Below are positions 56,144-64,000 of a stretch of DNA of 64,000 nt, piece after piece (the stretch's first letter is position 1; each line of letters starts with the position of its first letter). Source of the DNA: Anadara kagoshimensis (Eukaryota; Mollusca; Bivalvia; Arcoida; Arcidae); contig CM037861.1 in the NCBI GenBank assembly GCA_021292105.1, positions 35,122,172 through 35,186,171 of the forward strand, written 5' to 3'. Made by a program: the position numbers and the translations under genes. The notes beneath the pieces are model-generated. The model saw only the letters and a list, made by a program, of their open reading frames with translations. It searched no databases and was not told where the DNA came from.

Positions 56144-56461
56144 AGGAAATCTCACACATCATGGCGATTTTTGTTATCCAGTGATGAACCAGAACGAGCT
56201 ACTTTATTGGGTAGTACAAACACCGATGGAAAAGGAAGCTTCTCTGGTCACCAACCAGTACATGTTGGGTCTTACAAAGGAACAATTGTCTGTATAAAAC
56301 GTATATATAAGAAAAATGTAGACATTAACAGAACTTTGAAAAAACAGCTTCAGCTACGGAAAGAGTTACATCACGATAATATAAACAGATTTATTGGCGC
56401 TTGTATTGATCAGCCAAATATGTTTATAGTTACAAAATACTGCACCAGAGGTAGTTTACAT
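56144..56461 (+). CDS. Receptor guanylate cyclase, exon E9 (kinase-homology N-lobe)
   Basis: Acceptor ttcatttttacag before 56144, donor TTACAT|gtaagt after 56461; 106 codons, phase 0 at both ends. RKSHTSWRFLLSSDEPERAT … HVGSYKGTIVCIKRIYKKNV … LQLRKELHHDNINRFIGACI … NMFIVTKYCTRGSLH. The segment Y-K-G-x-x-V-C-I-K-R keeps the Lys of the kinase β3 strand. (L/M)-x-x-(L/M)-R-x-L-x-H-x-N-(I/L)-x-x-F-I-G-A-C and Y-C-x-R-G-S-L are signatures of receptor cyclase pseudokinases. The Gly loop is present only loosely (GKGSFSG). This domain binds nucleotide and gates the cyclase in known members; it is not expected to be an active kinase. Confidence 0.92.
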
Positions 56462-56894
56462 GTAAGTTTTTTAACCAATTTGAGACAATACCTACATGGT
56501 ATATGCATTTAATTTTCTAGTTAATTCATTATTGTCCCCATGCTGAAAAACGGGTACAATCTGGAAGCATTCAGGATTTTGTTTTGAAAATGAGCAATAA
56601 GGTGTAGTTTGTTCCCAAACAGATAAAATTTAGCTATAACTGAAACTATTTATTCCCATGCCTGTATAAATGTGTACAACATTCCTATACATCTTTTAAC
56701 CATAAATATGAATTCAACGGATACAATAAAAATAAACAAACAAATATATAAATCAAAGTACTGAAAGTACTGAAAGCAGACGGCTCATTGATTGCAAAGA
56801 ACCTCATTACTGAAAAGAAATTATTGGTAATTGTGTATTCAATCCATTTTTATTTAATTCAATATTGAACTGATGGGAAAATTAACATACACAC

Positions 56895-56969
<75 letters not shown>

Positions 56970-57284
56970 TAACATCCTTGGGACAGTAAGGAAACAAAAT
57001 TTTCAAAAGAATTAAAATCCCTGGATTTGATTTTCTAGTCAATACAGTGGAGAAGAAATGTCAATTAACGCCTTGCTATAAAACATTCATATACTTTAAA
57101 CAATTCAGTTTACAATACATCTAATTCCTCACATGCATTGTCTTATGTCGTCTGACATTTTAATTAAATTTAAGTAAAAAAGAAATCTGATCTTGGTTTT
57201 AATGCAAATGATCTAGACTTCAATTTTCTGGTCTGATTTTTATTAACATCATCACAAATTCTCATGCCACATTATCACCACCAT
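56462..57284. repeat. Start of intron 9 with (AT)n
   Basis: A pure (AT)n run spans 56898-56966 (about 34 repeats), preceded by a short (AC)n. Otherwise AT-rich, no gene. Confidence 0.9.
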
Positions 57285-57427
57285 GAATCATCATTATCAG
57301 CTGCAGCAACAGAACCCATTTCACCACCACCACCCAGTCATCATAAATCCCCATGCCACATCATTTACTGGTAACATAATCATCATCATCATCATCATCA
57401 TCATGTCACATCATCATCATCATGTCG

Positions 57428-57487
<60 letters not shown>

Positions 57488-57495
57488 TCATGTCA

Positions 57496-57552
<57 letters not shown>

Positions 57553-57556
57553 GTCA

Positions 57557-57601
<45 letters not shown>

Positions 57602-57637
57602 GTCATCATCATCATCATCATCATGTCACATCATCAT

Positions 57638-57672
<35 letters not shown>

Positions 57673-57945
57673 GTCACATAATCATCATCATCGTCATCAT
57701 CATCATCATCATCATGTCACGTCATCATGTCACATCATCATGAACATTGTGACATCATCATCATGAATCATCATCATCATCATTATCAGATGTCATCACC
57801 ACCATCATTTTCATCTTCATCAGATCATCATCATCATCATAACTTCTCATGTCACATCATCAACACGGTGACGTTATCCCCCTTATCATTATCACTCCTC
57901 ATATCACATCATCATCATCACAACTCTTCATATCACATCATCACC

Positions 57946-57978
<33 letters not shown>

Positions 57979-58054
57979 AGTTATCATTATCATCATCATC
58001 ATAATCATCATCAGCAGCAGATATCATCACCACCATCATTAACATCTCCATTAT

Positions 58055-58086
<32 letters not shown>

Positions 58087-58510
58087 GCAGTAGAACCCGT
58101 GTCACAGTATTTACGTGGTTACTTGATCATCATCATCATCATGGGCAGGAACAGAACTCATGTCACCATAATCATCATCATAATTAGCATCATCATCATA
58201 GCCTATGTCACATCGTCATCATCACCATCATCATCATCATTGGCAGTAGCAGAACGTAATGTCATCACCTCCATCATTATCATCATCTTCATCACAATCA
58301 TCATAATCATTATTATCATCGACATCAACGAAACTCGTGTCACAATCATCATCATCATCATAGCTCCTAATGTCACATCATCATCATGGTGGCATCATCA
58401 TCATCATTGTCGTCGTCGTCATCATCATCAGCAGAACTGAATGTCATCACTATTATCATTATCTTCATCAGATCATCATGCCACATCATCATCAACAGTG
58501 TCATCATCGC
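57285..58510. repeat. ATC/CAT trinucleotide-rich region
   Basis: Long, partly interrupted (CAT)n. Pure runs lie at 57424-57485, 57494-57551 and 57557-57600, then increasingly degenerate with cagcag (58060-58090) and atgtcac interruptions. Frames of His, Ile or Ser homopolymers (up to 237 codons on +) are translation artefacts of the triplet repeat. I see no start or splice context to support them as protein. Confidence 0.95.
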
Positions 58511-59328
58511 ATAAAAAAAACCTGCATCATGACCAGCTACTTCCCTTTATTTGCATTTGACACATAAACTTGTTTTCATTTGCAATGTTTAAGTCATTAA
58601 TTTAATTCACTATATTCACAATTAATTTGAAAAATAAAATAAAACAAAAATAAAAAATTAAATCTTTGTTCTAGTGATAATTTAAATGTAGTTAAAATTA
58701 TTGTGGAATTAATATAAATTGACCAAGTGAGCTTCAAAAGAAACCATTCTGACACATCCTATCGCCCCATAGCTAATAATTTGCATCTCCAAATAACAAA
58801 AGTTGTCCAGGTAACTGTCTCTTTCAGAAGTTTGTTGACAAGAATTGTGTACAAAAGGGGGCAATATTTCTTAATATGATTAATTGATAATTAATTAATT
58901 ATTATTTGGATAACTGAAGTGTCCAACAGAATCCTCTGCTACAAAAAAATTACTTTGAATTTAAGTATTATTAGGTGGTCGGATAATTTTATTTTATTGA
59001 CTTTAAATGTCCAGGTAATTTACTCCCGCTGCGAGCCCCACTGAAAGGTGAAAAAAATCAATACGTCTGAAGAACGAGACACCGTTCTATTTATAGTTGA
59101 CACAGTGTGTATTAGTGTTGTTTTTTAATACCAGAGACATATAAAACCTCTGTTATTACTAACCATGCTTTCACAGTGCGAGAATTTTACTAACATTAGC
59201 TTCTAATATTCACGCATTAATTTTCAAGTGACCACCGGGATATTATGAATTAAATTTTAGGTAAGAATACCACAATCTGGGACTTTGCATTTTTTCTGTG
59301 CAAGTTTATCATGTGGATTGAAACTATT
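58511..59328. other. Intronic sequence, nothing recognised
   Basis: AT-rich, no repeats or frames that can be supported. Confidence 0.5.
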
Positions 59329-59330
59329 TT

Positions 59331-60770
59331 TAGCTCACCTAACCAAAGGTCATGTGAGCTTATGGTATGGTGCAGCGCGTGTATGTGCGTGTGTGCGTGC
59401 GTCGTTAACACACATTTTCGACTTCTCCTCTGAAAGTACTTGGCAGATTTCAACGAGACTTGGTCAGAATCATGTCTGAGTCGGTGCAATTTAGATTCGT
59501 TCATGGCGTTGCCATGGCTACCAAAACTAGGTCACAGTGACCTAGGGGTGCAAAAATCTTGAAAAATCTTCGTCTCTGAAAACGATGATGGGAGAAAAAA
59601 TCTGATGTGATATTTGGCTTCTCTAGGGTCTTAAGCCTGTAGTTTGTTCATTTCGTGAAATTCTGTCGAAAAATGGGTTACGCGTTTTTGCGTTTAATTT
59701 TGAAAAAATCGTAAAATAGCTTTAAATTGTTATAACCTGACTATTTGACCAGATAATGACATGAGGTTTTCAGTATTGACATCTTCTTGTTAGTATCTTC
59801 AAAATGAGGTCAAAATGAATTGTGAAGGTCGTGACCTAATTTTTCTTTACCTCTGATTATAATTATTATTTGGAAAACCATAAACTTTTTGTATAGGCGT
59901 GTATATTAGAATGTTGTAGGTATTGATACAGCAATCATTTTGATGTATAGAAAAAGGTCATGGGTTCAAAGGTCAAGGTCACAGATGCAAAACAATACTG
60001 AGGTGGTTAATTATCTTAAAAACTATAAACTTTTTGTATAGGCATATATATTAGAATGTTGTAGGTATTCATATAACGATCATTTTAATGTATAGAAAAA
60101 GGTCATGGGTTCAAAGGTCAAGGTCACTGATGCAAAACAATACTGAAATGGTTAATTATCTCAAAAACTATCAACTTTTTGTATAGGCATGTATATTAGA
60201 ATGTTGTAGGTATTGATACAACGATCATTTTGATGTATAGAAAAAGGTCATGGGTTCAAAGGTCAAGGTCACAGATGCGAAACAATACCGAATTGGTTGA
60301 TTATCTTGAAAACTATAAACGTTTTGTATAGGCATGTATATTAGAATGTAGTAGGTATTGATACAACGGTCATTTTGATGTATAGAAAAAGGTCATGGGT
60401 TCAAAGGTCAAGGTCACAGAGATGCAAAACAATACCAAAATGGTAATTATCTCAAAAACTATAAAATTTTTGTATAGGCATGTATATTAGAATGTTGTAG
60501 GTATTGATACAACGATCATTTTGATGTATAGAAATGGTCATGGGTTCAAAGGTCAAGGTCACAGATGCGAAAGAATACTGAAATGGTTAATTATCTTGAA
60601 AACTATTAAATTTTTGTATAGGCATGTATATTAGAATGTTGTAGGTATACAACGGTCATTATGATATAAAGAAAAAAGTCATTGGGGTTTCAGTATTTAT
60701 GATTTCTTGAAATCTATCAGCTAGCCATTAGTTATCAGGTGAGCGTATCAGGCCCATGGGCCTCTTGTTT
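59331..60770 (+). mobile_element. Family C element: pearl/HINE-like with 145-bp core repeats
   Basis: The left end agctcacctaaccaaaggtc then atgtgagct forms a hairpin. The right end ggtgagcgtatcaggcccat then gggcctcttgtttt has a GGCCCATGGGCC palindrome close to the terminus. The core is five to six units of exactly 145 bp: ggtcatgggttcaaaggtca starts at 59956, 60101, 60246, 60391 and 60536. Short hairpin ends without TIRs plus a tandem core, set between T residues, fit Helentron-derived elements such as bivalve pearl. Family C remnants occur at 29990-31215 and 31531-31830. It carries no protein. Confidence 0.75.
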
Positions 60771-62860
60771 TAAACGTATTCAATAGTTTTTGTGTTCTCG
60801 AGGATGACATTTAAAAGTGACTGCATGTTGTAGACACGGGCGGTCGCTATAAAAAATTTACATTCAGATTGAACTGTAATCTAGACTAGAATAGTTATAA
60901 CTTTTAGTTTTATTATTAATTGATGAAGTTTAATTTTTTTTATTCACGTTAACATGACGTTATTAACGATTAATGCTGATATACGTTAATTTTGCTTCTC
61001 GTAATGTGGTGAAAATTCTGTCCTGAATTTTCACACAATATCCCCGATTGTCTCGGGATAAATTTTAAACTGAAATCCCGATAATGATGCTCAACTCGGC
61101 CGTAATTTTCAATTAATATAAAGGGGAAAAACAACATTTAGATCGCAGATGTAAAATATTTGTTTACATTCGGGCTAGTTTAACCATCCTAAGATCTTCT
61201 AGATCTACTCAATATTTTATAAACGGACGACGTGAAATTAATTTTCTTTTACCACTAAAAATTCTTTTTATCTATATGCTTCAGTAGCCAAAATATCGTT
61301 TTAATTTAGCGTGTAGTACAAAGTGAAAGTTGACCAATCAAATCCATTGCCTAATTATATATGCATGTTACAATGGGAATTCCTGGAACTTTGCGTCCTG
61401 TGATGTCTTTTATAATAATTGATTGTAAGACCTTAAAATTATAATTTTTTATTAAAAACAAAATGGTATATGTATTTAATTGATTCTAAATGGAATCTAC
61501 GTTAATTTTTAATTTTTTTTTATTTCAACGGGTATAACGGACGTTAGTGTCGAGGTCTTTCTGTGAAGTACAGTGCCGTGTGCAAACTTACGCAAATTTT
61601 TGCCGATAGGTGTGCTAAATTTCATATTCCGGTCAAATCTTCTTGATCGCAATAAAGCTGACGCTGTTAGCGGCGTCTGCTTTAATAAAATTGAATATGA
61701 TAATACGTTCATGATATGCATTTTTGTCCATTACATTCATATCATTCAGATCATTTTTTAACTGTTAAAATCTTGTCTACTTATTTCCGGTAAATTTTAC
61801 TTATTGAATATTTTGCCAACTGGTGTAAGTTTGGTTAATCTTCTTACCTCATATGTAGTATGGAATCTGGATGTGTCAGCTGGTTGTTATGTTTATGGTG
61901 TCATTCACCCTCTAACAAACACTTCAGTTTGTTTATATTACTTTTCTTGAATTGTTTTAAATTAAAAACATTATGAATCTGGAATATCCGCAGTAATTAT
62001 CTTTCAATTAATTTATCACAATATTGTTGATTAGTATGATGTCTCTGCATCCAAATTTGACGTCTTATAGTTCCATATCCTTTTTATTCCCAATTTTGAT
62101 TGGTTTTTTTGGACATAAATTGGTATTTTGGATTTACTTACATCATTTTACTCAAAAATGTATTTTAAAACGTAATCAGATATTGATGTTTATTGAAGAT
62201 TACAGTTTGAAATTTGGAGCAATTAAATTCAACTTTCTTCTATTTATAAAAATACACGAGTATAATAGTTTATTTTCAAGATAACAACTAGTATATGGTG
62301 ACTTAATTTGAAACTAAAAGAATTTTGTTGTGCTGAAAGGGGACAATCATAAATACATGCATTATTTGATAGGACAAACAATTTTTGAAAGAATTTTGTA
62401 GTGCTGAAAGGGGACAATCATAAATACATGCATTATTTGATAGGACAAACAATTTTGTTTGTGTAAACTGACAATATATCAGCACTGATGTGATTTCTTC
62501 AAATTAGTCAGGTTGTACGCAATTAGCAACTTGCATATTGAATGAAAAAATATGGTTTATGGAGTGTGTTCAACAAACATTTTTTAGAACCCAGAGAAGC
62601 ATTTTAGAGAAGTTTTTATGAAGCATATACCGGTAAAATGATTACGCGTTGAATGTTGAGTTATTATTTCCTTCTTTTCTTTTGTTTCAATGTTAAAACG
62701 GCATTCTTAGAAGATTAATGATATCTGATTACAGCTGATAATTTTGATTATATATTTTTCAAGACTAAAGTTTTTCGTTTAGTTGCAACTTTATAGCGGA
62801 CAACTGAAAAAGCTATTCTAATTTCCAAGATATATTATAAATTCTATTTTTTACTTGCAG
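60771..62860. other. Rest of intron 9
   Basis: AT-rich, with no gene recognised apart from the small tandem duplication at 62319-62458. Frames at 61509-61761 and 62024-62284 lack recognisable domains. Confidence 0.5.
62319..62458. repeat. 71-bp tandem duplication
   Basis: agaattttgttgtgctgaaa, ggggacaatcataaatacat and gcattatttgataggacaaa occur twice with a 71-base period and almost no differences, so the duplication is recent. Confidence 0.95.
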
Positions 62861-62932
62861 GATATATTACAAAACGAAGATATAAATCTGGACGATATGT
62901 TTATTGCTTCGCTTGTGGCAGATCTTATAAAG
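62861..62932 (+). CDS. Receptor guanylate cyclase, exon E10 (kinase-homology C-lobe start)
   Basis: Acceptor ctattttttacttgcag before 62861, donor ATAAAG|gtaaaa after 62932; 24 codons, phase 0 at both ends. DILQNEDINLDDMFIASLVA then DLIK continues directly from G-S-L-H of E9: the family consensus is S-L-x-D-x-L-x-N-x-x-(I/L)-x-L-D-x-x-F. The next exons (pseudokinase remainder, coiled coil, cyclase) lie past the window end. Confidence 0.9.
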
Positions 62933-64000
62933 GTAAAAGTGTGATTTTAAACGGTATTTTCCGATTTATTGTTATACCAGTGGTATTATTAATCCCGATA
63001 TATAATTCCAATACTAGTAGTATTATTATAAAATTTGCTTATAACGTTCTTGTTAAGTGTTTGCCTATTTGCAGCCAAATTGTGATTTTGTTTATTTCGA
63101 TACACAAAAAATGTGCATACTATAAATGAAAATTAGGATCTACATCATACATATATTTCTGATTACATATTTTAAGGGATTTTTATACATATACTTTCAT
63201 TGGCTTTTTTTAGACATACAGTATATGTACAACACAATGAGACACAAAGAGACCTTTTACTCAATCATTCATTCCAGCATAAATAAATAAATAAATAAAT
63301 AAATAAATGTCCAAATATTTTTATTGCAGAACATAGATAAAACTAATAAACTATAACAAAATTTTTGCAAAAGTTGTTCATTGTCTTAAAACTTGTTCAA
63401 GCTTTAAATTATTGAAAAATCTGAATTTTTCCTGAATATAGTAATTCCTAATCCTTTTTTTAAATATGCTAAAAGGTGATTGTCTCTGACTAAATCTGAT
63501 ATTTTCTCTATAACAATGATAATATTAATGGCATATGGATTTTTCCCCTGCTCTCAAAAATAATAGTTTCTGAAGTAAACTTTGTACTTTGTTAGATATG
63601 TCATGTGCTGTTTTTGAATTTCTATTAAAATAATGCATTCAAAAACAGCACATGAAGTTGTCATGTGCTGTTTTTGAATGCATTATTTTAATAGAAATTC
63701 AAAAGCAGCACATGACAGATAACATGCTTTTCTATAAATCCAAGACTCGATATCATTCCAATAATTTTGCACTTTTTCAACTCCAATACATATGTGATAT
63801 TATTCCAGGATAGATGTGACAGAAAGAGCATAGATGGGTATCTTTAATACCAATTTTATTCAGGAAAATGTTAGTGCTGGCAATTCTTATAATTAATTTA
63901 AACTGAAATCATTGCATGTTAACATCGCTGCTGAATTTAAATGAGTTTAAATTAGTATTTTTCCACCATTTTTCAAACGCTTGAAAATCTAACTCTTTTT
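62933..64000. other. Intron following E10
   Basis: (AAAT)n at 63280-63308 and the nested palindrome at 63601-63715. No further cyclase exon is seen. The + frame at 62941-63129 has no recognisable domain. Confidence 0.6.
63601..63715. repeat. Nested palindrome (two inverted 55-bp units)
   Basis: 63601-63655 and 63661-63715 are reverse complements (tcatgtgctgtttttgaa ttt-side against ttcaaaagcagcacatga). Each unit is itself bounded by inverted 18-mers tcatgtgctgtttttgaa and ttcaaaaacagcacatga, around ttctattaaaataatgca. This looks like a tiny TIR element duplicated head to head. Confidence 0.93.

Noticed and set aside
57283-58567. Frames coding for poly-His, poly-Ser and poly-Ile up to 237 residues
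   Set aside because: Pure translation of ATC triplets in an intron; no exon signals.

Overview
The window is AT-rich invertebrate nuclear DNA, most likely from a marine mollusc, probably a bivalve. That attribution rests on three things: an intron-rich gene, tRNA-derived SINEs, and 145-bp-core elements that resemble the bivalve 'pearl' (Helentron-derived) repeats. It is an inference, not a database match.

One host gene can be read with confidence. It is a receptor-type (membrane) guanylate cyclase on the + strand. Ten exons lie between 7011 and 62932, and the gene runs off both ends of the window. In order they encode the middle and C-terminal part of the extracellular ANF-receptor-like domain (E1-E5), a juxtamembrane Cys segment (E6), the transmembrane helix (E7), a juxtamembrane linker (E8) and the first half of the kinase-homology domain (E9-E10). 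The N-terminal ectodomain lies upstream. The rest of the kinase-homology domain, the dimerisation helix and the cyclase catalytic domain must lie downstream. All exon joins agree in phase except E4 to E5, which is one base short unless a second acceptor or an unseen small exon is used.

Almost everything else is repetitive DNA in the introns. 1-525: tandem plus inverted 170-185-bp repeats. 2970-6985: a 39-bp satellite reaching almost to the E1 acceptor. 8520-25234 (intron 2): a degraded + strand Gypsy-type LTR element, split by a nearly complete - strand Gypsy element (10103-18154) that itself carries a SINE and an insertion in its left LTR; then a 52-bp satellite (20900-23945). 25435-33844 (intron 3): dispersed repeat families, a long-TIR element, a 48-bp array, a small hAT element with 8-bp target duplications, and a LINE remnant. 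33983-39692 (intron 4): (CT)n right after a splice donor and a broken Penelope-like reverse transcriptase. 40306-43054 (intron 6): two foldback elements. 43128-55272 (intron 7): a satellite of about 10 kb with 42-50-bp units, interrupted by a mariner copy, then a second array and a SINE. 56462-62860 (intron 9): (AT)n, about 1.2 kb of ATC trinucleotides and a complete 145-bp-core element. The last kilobase has a nested palindrome.

I see no CRISPR, operon, complete rRNA or intact tRNA gene. Long open frames inside the satellites are by-products of unit lengths divisible by three. The most unusual signals are the stacking of three satellites in introns of one receptor gene, the phase anomaly at E4/E5, and several repeat families rich in nuclear-receptor half-sites.
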